Shown: piece after piece, positions 9,465-16,806 of the stretch
Layout: every line of letters starts with the position of its first letter
Position numbering within the stretch: position 1 is the first letter of the stretch
Assembly: GCA_963843465.1 (NCBI GenBank)
Contig: CAWJKP010000001.1
Location: 2,232,001-2,296,000 of the forward strand
DNA: 64,000 nucleotides
Source: CAWJKP01 sp963843465
Lineage (GTDB): Bacteria > Planctomycetota > Planctomycetia > Pirellulales > Thermoguttaceae
Direction of reading: 5' to 3'
Made by a program: the position numbers and the translations under genes
The notes under the pieces: model-generated
Database searches by the model: none
Told to the model about the DNA's origin: nothing
The model's input: only the letters and a program-made list of their open reading frames with translations

Positions 9465-9680
9465 AATTCTCTCCAGATCAGTTTTCTAAAACAATGCCCC
9501 CGGGGGGCGCGACATCCCCGGGTTCCCGGCGAGGTTGCGTTCCGGGCATTACATGCGGCGCGATCGGCGAAACACTCTCTCCAGTGTAGCCGAAAATTTA
9601 GGGAAATATGGGGCGGGTCTGGAGAGGTGAAAAGCTACCGCTTTCGCCAGAATTGCGGTTACCAGTTTTGTTCCGCTTCG

Positions 9681-9879
9681 CGCATGCCCCCGCTGGGCTT
9701 GTCCCAGCGGAGCATAGGATTGGCCACTACCCGGCGGACTTTCTGGCGTGCTCGGCGTTTTCCGCTGCCGCCGCCCGGCCCAGGCCGGGCGGCGGCAGCG
9801 GAAAACGCGAAAGGGGTTACCAAGCCGGGTTCTAGTGGCCAATCCTTCGCTCCGCTGGGGCAAGCCCAGCGGGGGCGTT
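9681..9879. repeat. REPIN-like element, family C, with a nested 26-bp perfect hairpin
   Basis: The outer arms carry CCCGCTGGGCTTGTCCCAGC and its inverted partner, each followed by a GGATTGGCCACTA-type block; the same motif forms the arrays at 62195-63100. Between them, 9755-9780 and 9783-9808 are perfect 26-bp inverted repeats separated only by CA. The rest of the 9465-10058 gap shows no gene. Confidence 0.8.
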
Positions 9880-10015
9880 TCCATTTCAAGGACGAACAAA
9901 AATCCGAACTGTCACTTCAGTACGGAGCCCGATTCTTTCACCATCCCAGGTCGGGTCTCAATTTCCAGCATCTCCCATCCCTCGTCTCTTATCCTTCTGC
10001 CCACCGACCACGGCT

Positions 10016-10056
10016 GGTGGGCCGGCGGCCGCCAAGGCGGCCTTGTCCCACCCTAC
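10016..10056. repeat. Half-copy of repeat family A
   Basis: GGTGGGCCGGCGGCCGCC followed by CTTGTCCCACCCTAC, ending three bases before the stop codon of the S9 peptidase gene. Confidence 0.8.
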
Positions 10057-10058
10057 CA

Positions 10059-11963
10059 CTAGGCGAAGAGCACGTAGCGGCGGAGGAACTCGTCCACCGC
10101 ACGGTAGAAATGCTCGATCGTCTCGCGCTTCCGCCAGCCGTGGCCCTCGCCTTCATAGACCTGGTACAGGTGCGGCGTGCCGTTGCGCTTCAGGGCCTCG
10201 ACGATCAGCTCCGCCTGGCGGCGGGGCACGACGCGGTCGTCGGCCCCCTGGAAGATCGCCAGCGGCCGGCGGATCCGCTCGGCGTGGAACGCCGGCGATC
10301 GCTCGCGGTAGATCGCGGCCGCCTCCGGCAAGGGGCCCAAGAGGGTGTCGAGATAGTGGGCCTCGAACTTGTGCGTCTGGGCCGCCAACTGGAACTGATC
10401 GGCCACGCCGTACAGGCAGATCCCGGCCCGGAAGACCTCCGGCCTCTGGGCCATCGTCTGGAGCACCGTGAACCCGCCGGCGCTGCCGCCGAAGATCACC
10501 GTCCGCTCGGGATCGATGCGGCCGGTCTCGGCCAGGTGCCGCACGCCGTCGGCGGCATCCTCAACGTCGGCCAGGCCCCAGTTGCCCCGCAGCTTGAGCA
10601 TGTAGCGGCGGCCGTAGCCCGTGCTGCCCCGATAATTCAGGGCCAGCACGGCATAGCCTCGGGTAGCGAAGAACTGGATGTCGGACCGCCAGCCGGCCGG
10701 GACCTGCGAGGTCGGCCCGCCGTGAACCAGCACCACCAGCGGCGGCTTGCCGGCGGCCTTGAACCGCCCGCTGGCCGGCGGGTAGAAGAGCCCATGGGCC
10801 TCGTCGCCGTCAGGCGACCGCCAGCCGACGGCCTCGCAGCGCGACAGGGCCTCGGGCGGGATGCTCTCCGCCGCACTGCTTCGCGCCAGCACCCGGGTTT
10901 GGCCTCGGCTGAAATCGTGCTCGATCACCCTGGGCGGAATCGTCGGCGCACTGGCCACCAGCACCACCCGGTCGTGGGCCGGCGAGGCTTGCACGCCCGA
11001 CAGATCGCTATACTCGCCCAGCGCTTCGACCGCCCGTTGCTCGCCGGTCGCCAGGTCGATGCGCAGCAGCGTGTGGAAGCCCTGGCGGTTGCCGTCGGCC
11101 AGCAGGAAGCGGCCGTCGTGCGTGATCGCATAAGTCCTCATACCCTGCACCCAGGCCGGCGCGGCGTGCTCGACGCCCTCGGGCGTCAGCCGCCGGACCT
11201 GCCCGCCGGCGAGATCCCGAGCCGTGAGCTGCCCCCAACCTCGTTCGTCCGACACGTAGAGGATCTGCCGTCCGTCGGGCGTGAACTCCGGCTGGAAAAT
11301 GGCCGTTTCCGCTCCCCCGGCGATCACCTCCGGCTGGTCCAACTGCGGCAGTCCGCCTTGGGCAGCGACGACCCGGGCAAGGTAGAGCTGCGAGCCGTCC
11401 CAGGGCATATTGGGATGGTTCCAGGCGATCCAGGCCAGCCGCGAGCCGTCGGGGCTGAAGCGGGGCTGCATGTAAAAATCGTCGCCTTCGGCCAACACCC
11501 GGGGCCAATGCCTCCCTGCGGTGTCGATCACGGCTAGCCGGTCGATGTCGTCTTCGTCGTGGTGTACATAGACCAGCCAGCGGCCGTCGGGCGAGACCGT
11601 CGGCGCGGCCGCCAGGCCGAACTGCGGTGTGACCGGCCGTGCCTCGCCGCCACCCAACGGCTGGCGATAGATCCGCCCCAGCTTGTGGACCACGAAGTAG
11701 ACATAGCCGCCGTGGACGGCGAAATCGCCGCCGCCGTAGCCCACCTCCGCGCGGACGCTCAGATCGGCGGTCAGCTCCGTCGGCGCGTCCGCCGTCGGCG
11801 GCTGGGCCACCAGCACCCCGCTGCCCGACCGCCCTTCGAGCCAGACCACCGTCCGGCCATCGGAGTCCCATGCCGCGCCTTCCAGCCGTTTGCCTTCCGC
11901 CAGTAAGGCCGGCGTGACCGGGCTTTCCCAGAGGCCGTACGGACGGAGGGTCTTGTTGGTCAT
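10059..11963 (-). CDS. S9-family prolyl oligopeptidase / acylaminoacyl-peptidase-like
   Basis: A 634-residue protein starting MTNKTLRPYGLWESP. The open frame extends 35 codons further upstream, but that extension is translated repeat A. Residues ~1-370 form WD-like/TolB-like beta-propeller repeats (for example SPDGRWLVYVHHDEDDIDRL and FTPDGRQILYVSDE). The C-terminal ~260 residues are an alpha/beta hydrolase with LVVLVHGGPTSQV, the nucleophile motif GGSAGG, Asp in GADDRVVP and His in EGEGHGWR, the full S9 triad. It lacks a signal peptide, so a cytoplasmic peptidase acting on short peptides is inferred. Single gene flanked on both sides by family A repeats. Confidence 0.93.
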   Translation of the reverse strand: MTNKTLRPYGLWESPVTPALLAEGKRLEGAAWDSDGRTVVWLEGRSGSGVLVAQPPTADAPTELTADLSVRAEVGYGGGDFAVHGGYVYFVVHKLGRIYRQPLGGGEARPVTPQFGLAAAPTVSPDGRWLVYVHHDEDDIDRLAVIDTAGRHWPRVLAEGDDFYMQPRFSPDGSRLAWIAWNHPNMPWDGSQLYLARVVAAQGGLPQLDQPEVIAGGAETAIFQPEFTPDGRQILYVSDERGWGQLTARDLAGGQVRRLTPEGVEHAAPAWVQGMRTYAITHDGRFLLADGNRQGFHTLLRIDLATGEQRAVEALGEYSDLSGVQASPAHDRVVLVASAPTIPPRVIEHDFSRGQTRVLARSSAAESIPPEALSRCEAVGWRSPDGDEAHGLFYPPASGRFKAAGKPPLVVLVHGGPTSQVPAGWRSDIQFFATRGYAVLALNYRGSTGYGRRYMLKLRGNWGLADVEDAADGVRHLAETGRIDPERTVIFGGSAGGFTVLQTMAQRPEVFRAGICLYGVADQFQLAAQTHKFEAHYLDTLLGPLPEAAAIYRERSPAFHAERIRRPLAIFQGADDRVVPRRQAELIVEALKRNGTPHLYQVYEGEGHGWRKRETIEHFYRAVDEFLRRYVLFA

Positions 11964-11985
11964 GGGCGGACGTGCTTCAGTCTTG

Positions 11986-12073
11986 CAGGGTGGGACCAGG
12001 CCGCCTTGCGGCCGCCGGTCCACCGAACAACTGGTGGGCCGGCGCTCGCTGGGGCGAGCTTGTCCCACCCTAC
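11986..12073. repeat. REPIN-like inverted repeat, family A
   Basis: Begins CAGGGTGGGACC, contains CCGGTCCACC and GGTGGGCCGGCGC, and ends CTTGTCCCACCCTAC. It separates the S9 peptidase start from the cold-shock gene. Confidence 0.85.
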
Positions 12074-12098
12074 TTCCCCGAAGTCGAAATGGGATAGA

Positions 12099-12296
12099 TC
12101 AGACCAGCTTGACGTTCTCCGCCCGGGGTCCCTTGGGACCCTGGCCCTCTTCGTATTCGACCTTCTGGCCCTCGTGGAGGGCTTCGATCTTCACGCCCTG
12201 CAGCGCGGAATGATGGAAGAACAGTTCACCCCCATCGCCGGCGATGAACCCAAACCCCTTGTTAGCAATCACTTTCTTGATCGTACCTTGCGGCAT
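12099..12296 (-). CDS. Cold-shock domain protein (CspA family)
   Basis: A 65-residue OB-fold protein. RNP1 is KGFGFI and RNP2 is LFFHHS, the aromatic nucleic-acid-binding patch of the family. It binds single-stranded RNA or DNA as an RNA chaperone. The ATG at 12296 was chosen over a GTG at 12305 because GAGGAG is correctly spaced from the ATG. The upstream region to 12554 is non-coding and divergent with the E1 gene. A long structured leader typical of csp mRNAs is possible but was not demonstrated. Confidence 0.93.
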   Translation of the reverse strand: MPQGTIKKVIANKGFGFIAGDGGELFFHHSALQGVKIEALHEGQKVEYEEGQGPKGPRAENVKLV

Positions 12297-12554
12297 GTCC
12301 GCCACTCCTCAGAAGAACAGAACTCGGAAACAGGTTAGGGAATCGTATCATGTCCGAGGTCTCGATGGAACCGTAAATTAGCCGCCGCTGGGAAGATCCT
12401 GCCTCAATAGAGGGGGTTGGGGTGCTCTGCCTCTTTTGCAGGTGACACCGCGGCTGCCGGCCGCTACAATCGGCCCTGATAGAAGCCAACCGCAGTCGGG
12501 GCAAGGCTTATCCCGTCGCTTTTCCGTGAGAACAACTCGCTATAATCGACCCTT

Positions 12555-14579
12555 ATGAGTCCCCCGGCAACGCTCACTGAGGAGGCATCGGCCCAGTCTG
12601 AGGCACTGAGGTTTCCCCGGAAGCCGTCTCAGGAGGCATTCTTCCCCTGCGCCTACCGCAGCATGTACCTGTCGCGGCGGCTGGAGCAGCGGCTCTTCGA
12701 GCTCTATCAGAAGGGCTATGTCCGCGGCACGGTGACCATGGGCATCGGCAACGAGGCCACGGCGGTGGGCATGTCGCTGCCCTTCCGGCCCGGCCGCGAC
12801 GCCGTCTCCTTGCTGCACCGCGATCTCGGCGGCGCACCTGGTCTGGGGATCGTCGCCTTACGATCTGGTCTGCCAATATCTGGCCAACTGCGAAAGTCCC
12901 ACGCACGCACGCGAGGGAAACGTGCATCACGGCAATCCCCGGCAGCGGCGGTTCCCCATGATCAGCCACCTGGGCAAGATGCTCAGCACCGTGGTCGGGG
13001 CCACCTGGGCGGCCCGCCGCAACGGCGAGGAGGTCTTCGGCCTGGCGGTGATCGGCGACGGCGGCAGCAGCACGGGCGAGTTCCACGAATCGCTGAACAT
13101 CGCTTCGGTCCGCCGCGTGCCCGTGCTGTTTCTGGTGGAGAACAACCAGTACGCTTTCTCCACCCCGACGCAAATGCAGTACCGCTGCCGGCAAATCTCC
13201 GACCGGGCCCCGGGCTATGGGATCTCCGGCCGGACGATCGACGGCACGGACGTTTGGGCCGTGTACCGCGAGGTTTGCCAAGCGCTGGCCGCGATGCAGG
13301 CCGAGCCGCAGCCGATGATCCTGGAGTGCATGAGCCTCCGGCTGCACGGCCATGCGGCCTACGACAAGGCGGCCTACGTCAGCCCCGAGCAGATGGAGGA
13401 GAACCGGCTCCGCGATCCGCTGCCGGCGGCGCGGCGGGCCTTGGGGCAGGCTTGTGCCCTGACCGAGCAGCAGATCGCCCGGGTCGAGGAACAGGTCGAG
13501 GAAGAGGTCCACGACGCGGTGACGAGGGCGCTGGCGGTCGGGCGGCCCGAGCCGCCCCAGGTTTTCCCGGTCTACGCCCGCTCGGCGAACCGCCCGGTGA
13601 AACCGTATCAGGCCCGCAAGGTGAAGAACGGCGACGCGGTGAACCGCGCCCTGGCGTATCTGCTGGAGAGCCATCCGCGGGCCTTCCTGGCCGGGCTCGA
13701 CGTGGGAACCTACGGCTCGGCCTTCAAGACCTGCAAGGGCCTCATCGAGCGCTTCGGCGCGGAGCGGGTGATCGACATGCCGCTGTGCGAGTCGGGCGTG
13801 GTGGGGTTCGCCTTGGGCGCCTCGCAGGTCGGCGGCGAGCCGATCGTCGAGTTCCAGTTCGCCGACTTCTCCACGGAGGCCGCCACGCAGATCGGACTGA
13901 ACGCCGCCACCTGGTATTTCCGCAGCGGCGCCGAGGCCCCGATGCTGCTGCGGCTGCCCTGCGGCGGCGGGCTGACCATGGGCGCCTTCCATTCGGGCGA
14001 GTTCGAGGGGATCTGGTCGCGGTTCCCGGGCCTGAAACTCTTCTACCCGGCTACTGCCCAGGAGACTTTCGAGGCCCTGGTCGCCGGCTTCTACGACCGC
14101 AATCCTTGCCTGGTGTTGGAGAACAAGCTGCTCTATTGGAGCAAGAGCGGCGACATCGATTTCGACGGCGATCTGGCGTCCGTCTGGCGCACCCGTCGCT
14201 ACACGGAGGGGGACGACCTGACGCTGGTCGCCTTCGGCGCGATGGTCCACGAGTCGCTGGCGGCGGCCGCCCGGGCGGGCAGCGGCGTCGAGGTCTGGAA
14301 TCCCTTCGTGCTTGCGCCCTGGAGCTGGCGCCGATCTTGCGGTCGGTGAAGAAGACGGGCCGGCTGGCGGTGGTGCAGGAATGCGGCGAGACGCAGGGCC
14401 TGGGCGAGCGGGTGATCGCCGCGGTCGCCCGTGCCGGGCTGCCGTTGAAATGCCCGCCGCGGCTCGTTTCCGCCCCCGACGCACCGGTGCCCTTCGCACC
14501 GGAGCTTGAAGCATACTACCGGCCCAACAGCCAGGCGATCCTGGAGTGTCTGGAGCAAATGGTCCCGGCCAAGAGTTAG
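12555..14579 (+). CDS. Fused alpha/beta E1 2-oxoacid dehydrogenase (ThDP-dependent), with two frame breaks
   Basis: One protein of about 674 residues is spread over two frames. The first ~95 residues (from MSPPATLTEEA to SLLHRDLG) read in the start frame. Around 12826-12838 the frame changes and continues AHLVWGSSPYDLVCQYLA through the E1-alpha core, with the thiamine-diphosphate motif GDGGSSTGE followed by ENNQ. The E1-beta half follows: PLCESGVVGFALGASQVGG, FADFSTEAATQIGLNAATW, then PCGGG. Near 14315-14325 the frame returns to the first one (LELAPILRSVKKTG) and ends MVPAKS. The shifts compensate, consistent with two assembly indels. By family knowledge it decarboxylates a branched-chain 2-oxoacid or pyruvate and acylates a lipoyl domain. 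The next gene, 11 bases away, supplies a lipoyl domain. No E2 catalytic domain or E3 is nearby. Confidence 0.88.
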   Translation: MSPPATLTEEASAQSEALRFPRKPSQEAFFPCAYRSMYLSRRLEQRLFELYQKGYVRGTVTMGIGNEATAVGMSLPFRPGRDAVSLLHRDLGGAPGLGIVALRSGLPISGQLRKSHARTRGKRASRQSPAAAVPHDQPPGQDAQHRGRGHLGGPPQRRGGLRPGGDRRRRQQHGRVPRIAEHRFGPPRARAVSGGEQPVRFLHPDANAVPLPANLRPGPGLWDLRPDDRRHGRLGRVPRGLPSAGRDAGRAAADDPGVHEPPAARPCGLRQGGLRQPRADGGEPAPRSAAGGAAGLGAGLCPDRAADRPGRGTGRGRGPRRGDEGAGGRAARAAPGFPGLRPLGEPPGETVSGPQGEERRRGEPRPGVSAGEPSAGLPGRARRGNLRLGLQDLQGPHRALRRGAGDRHAAVRVGRGGVRLGRLAGRRRADRRVPVRRLLHGGRHADRTERRHLVFPQRRRGPDAAAAALRRRADHGRLPFGRVRGDLVAVPGPETLLPGYCPGDFRGPGRRLLRPQSLPGVGEQAALLEQERRHRFRRRSGVRLAHPSLHGGGRPDAGRLRRDGPRVAGGGRPGGQRRRGLESLRACALELAPILRSVKKTGRLAVVQECGETQGLGERVIAAVARAGLPLKCPPRLVSAPDAPVPFAPELEAYYRPNSQAILECLEQMVPAKS

Positions 14580-14590
14580 CCTGAGGATCC

Positions 14591-15904
14591 ATGGACGAGA
14601 ACCTTTTCCGGCTTCCGCTCTATCTTCCCGCTCAAGGCGCCGCCGAGAGCGAGGCCACCATCATCGAATGGTGTGTCGCCGAAGGCGATAGCTTTCAGAA
14701 GGGGCAGGTGCTGGGCCAGATCGACAGCGCCAAGTCGGTCTTCGACTTCGAGGCCCCTTGCAACGGCCGGCTGATCCGCCTGCTGCACCTCGACGGCGAG
14801 ACGGTCGCCTACGACCAGCCGGTGATGGAGATCGAAACCTCCGACCAGGCGATGCGCGACTGGATCCCGCCGGCCGCCGTGGCCGCCGAGATCCGCGTGC
14901 GGCAGCCCGCGGCTGCCGCCGACCCCTGGGGCCGGGAGGGCGAGTCCGCCGTGCTCCTGGGATTCGGCGGCTATTTGCCCCGCGAGGTGGTGACCAACGC
15001 CGAGCTGCTGCGCAACTTCCCCGCGATCAGCGATGAGTATGTCTTCCAAGTGACGGGGATCCGTGAACGCCACTGGGCGGCGGACAATGAGAAGCCCTCC
15101 GACATGGCCTATGCCGCCTCGCTGGAGGCGATCCGCAAGGCGGGCATCGCCACCAAGGACATCGGCGCCATCATCCTGGCCACCACCACGCCCGACGTGG
15201 CCATGCCCTCCACCGCCTGCATCCTCCAGGACCGCCTCAGCCTGGGCACGATCCCGGCCTTCGATCTCAACGCGGCCTGTTCGGGCTGGCTCTACGCGGT
15301 CTCCATGGCGCGGAGCATGATCCTCGCCAAGATGGCCCGCAACATCCTCGTCGTCGGCGTCAACGTCCTCTCGCGGCTGTTGGACCGCGCCGACGAGAGC
15401 ACCTGCTTCATCTTCGGCGACGGGGCCGGAGCGGCGATCGTCTCCGCCGGCACCAGCGGCCACCGCATCCGCGAGGTGATCCTCAGCTCCGACACCCGCG
15501 GCCTGCACATGGCCCGCCGCGAGGAGCCGGGCTACCTGGTGGCCAACGGCCGCCCCATCGACCCCTGGATCCGAATCGACGGCCACGCCCTGTTCCGCTT
15601 CGCCGCCGAAAGCTTCGCCACCCTGATCCGCGACGCCATCGACAAGACCGGCTGGTCCATCGACGAGATGCGATGGATCGTGCCCCACCAGGCCAACGGC
15701 CGGATTCTCAAGGCGGCCGCCAAGCGCAGCCACATCCCCTTCGAGCGGTTCTACCTCAACGTAGACCGCGTGGGCAACACCTCCAGCGCCAGCATCCCCC
15801 TGGCCATGGCGGAGATCGAAGAGCAACTCCAACCCGGCGACAAGCTGGTCCTCTGCTCGGTCGGCGCCGGCGTGACCACCGCCGCCATCAGCGTGGAGTG
15901 GTGA
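14591..15904 (+). CDS. Lipoyl domain fused to beta-ketoacyl-ACP synthase III (FabH-like)
   Basis: A 437-residue protein with an unusual architecture. Residues ~1-85 are a biotinyl/lipoyl hammerhead domain (EATIIEWCVAEGDSFQKGQ, then QIDSAKSVFDFEAPCNG, where the Lys of DSAKS is the expected lipoylation site). After a short Ala/Pro linker, residues ~115-437 are a complete KAS III: nucleophile Cys in NAACSGWLYA, His in VPHQANGRI, Asn in VGNTSSAS, and GFGGYLP at the domain start. GAGG precedes the ATG. The upstream E1 is presumably the partner that acylates the lipoyl arm, so direct delivery of the acyl group to the condensing Cys is inferred. In known pathways FabH takes acyl-CoA instead. Both domains keep their key residues. 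Confidence 0.92.
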   Translation: MDENLFRLPLYLPAQGAAESEATIIEWCVAEGDSFQKGQVLGQIDSAKSVFDFEAPCNGRLIRLLHLDGETVAYDQPVMEIETSDQAMRDWIPPAAVAAEIRVRQPAAAADPWGREGESAVLLGFGGYLPREVVTNAELLRNFPAISDEYVFQVTGIRERHWAADNEKPSDMAYAASLEAIRKAGIATKDIGAIILATTTPDVAMPSTACILQDRLSLGTIPAFDLNAACSGWLYAVSMARSMILAKMARNILVVGVNVLSRLLDRADESTCFIFGDGAGAAIVSAGTSGHRIREVILSSDTRGLHMARREEPGYLVANGRPIDPWIRIDGHALFRFAAESFATLIRDAIDKTGWSIDEMRWIVPHQANGRILKAAAKRSHIPFERFYLNVDRVGNTSSASIPLAMAEIEEQLQPGDKLVLCSVGAGVTTAAISVEW

Positions 15905-15981
15905 ACGGGAAAACTCTGTTTCCACGCGGGCGTAGATGGTAGAATGAGAATGTGGACGCTAGCCCTGCGCTGGAGGTGTCG

Positions 15982-16167
15982 ATGGACGTTTTGGCGGAAA
16001 GATTAGATGCGAAACTGCGTGAGTGGAGACCTGAGACGGCGGACCAGGTGCGTCGACGCCTGGCGGAGATGATTGAGTTCGCCGACCATGATGCACTAGA
16101 CCTTTTGCGGTCCCGCGTTGTAGAGCAAGAAGTTCTGGATTTGCTCGATGACCCCGCAGCCCGGTGA
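15982..16167 (+). CDS. Small acidic helical protein, probable antitoxin of a decayed MazEF-like locus
   Basis: Sixty-one residues from MDVLAERLDAKL, with GGAGG seven bases before the ATG. The sequence is predicted helical (WRPETADQVRRRLAEMI, LLRSRVVEQEVLDLLDD) and resembles the small antitoxins that precede MazF/PemK toxins. Its stop overlaps the start of a MazF-like reading frame by 20 bases, the usual antitoxin-toxin coupling. Family assignment rests on size and context only. Confidence 0.55.
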   Translation: MDVLAERLDAKLREWRPETADQVRRRLAEMIEFADHDALDLLRSRVVEQEVLDLLDDPAAR

Positions 16168-16199
16168 AGTTTGGCTGGCGGATCTGAGGAGAAACAACC
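16148..16199 (+). pseudogene. Remnant of a MazF/PemK-type toxin start
   Basis: The frame opens MTPQPGEVWLADL, which matches the N-terminus of MazF-family toxins; compare RGEVWLVDLG in the intact copy at 34648-34965. After about 13 codons the family match ends and the frame reads as unrelated sequence (RRNNHASEDPS), overlapping the next gene's ribosome binding site. The catalytic part is missing, so the toxin is dead. Confidence 0.6.
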
Positions 16200-16568
16200 A
16201 TGCCAGCGAAGACCCCTCCATCCGGAACCGCCGCCGGGCTGAATCTTGCCACCCTGCCGCCCGGTGCGATGCAGCAAACGTTGCAGCAACGTTTCGCCGA
16301 GCTTTCAACGAAGTGGAAGAAAGAAACGGGCCATCTGTCCAACGTGACCAAGAAATGCACGCATCCCGCTTATCAGCAGATTATCGGGATGGGACCCGAT
16401 GCCGTTTTGCTGATCTTAAAGGACTTGAAAGAGTCCAAGGCCGACTGGTTTTGGGCCCTCACGGCGATCACGGGGGAGAATCCCATCTCTGAAGAAATTG
16501 CCGGCAACATCAAGAAGATGACGGAGGCGTGGCTGCAATGGGGGAGAATGCGGGGCTACGGCGTTTGA
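16200..16568 (+). CDS. Hypothetical protein
   Basis: A 122-residue protein starting MPAKTPPSGTAAGLN, with GAGGAG correctly placed upstream. The middle (LKDLKESKADWFWALTAITGENPI) and the end (MTEAWLQWGRMRGYGV) look like a folded helical protein. No signal peptide or membrane segment. Its 3' end overlaps the start of the next, truncated gene by 31 bases, an arrangement suggesting a co-translated pair. I recall similar pairs in planctomycetes but cannot name a function. Confidence 0.6.
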   Translation: MPAKTPPSGTAAGLNLATLPPGAMQQTLQQRFAELSTKWKKETGHLSNVTKKCTHPAYQQIIGMGPDAVLLILKDLKESKADWFWALTAITGENPISEEIAGNIKKMTEAWLQWGRMRGYGV

Positions 16569-16806
16569 CCGCGGAAAAGGAGGCTGTTTTCCCTCGGCTG
16601 GCGCTATCCGACTACGAAGTGACGAGTGACGAGGACACAAGCCACAATTGCACGGCGTACGCGGCAGACGACAAGACGCGCAAATGGCAGTGGACGCCAT
16701 TTCCGATCCCCGGCTACTACTGGCCAGACGGCGCCGAACCCGGCGACAGTATCGACGCCTTGGTAAGTGCCTACGGGACGATCGGTTACAAGTGGACAGG
16801 CAAGAA
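16538..16806 (+). pseudogene. Truncated hypothetical gene (second member of the pair)
   Basis: Begins MGENAGLRRLTAEKEAVFPR with GGAGG ten bases upstream. The conserved-looking part (HNCTAYAADDKTRKWQWTPF, PGYYWPDGAEPGDSIDALVS) stops near residue 85. The frame then runs, without a stop, hundreds of codons along the antisense of the Ala/Pro-rich gene at 16807-18012. The natural C-terminus therefore appears lost at a junction around 16790-16806. Confidence 0.55.

Noticed and set aside
12574..14592. Minus-strand open frame of 672 codons opposite the E1 gene
   Set aside because: A GC-driven shadow. The plus strand carries clear ThDP and E1-beta motifs.
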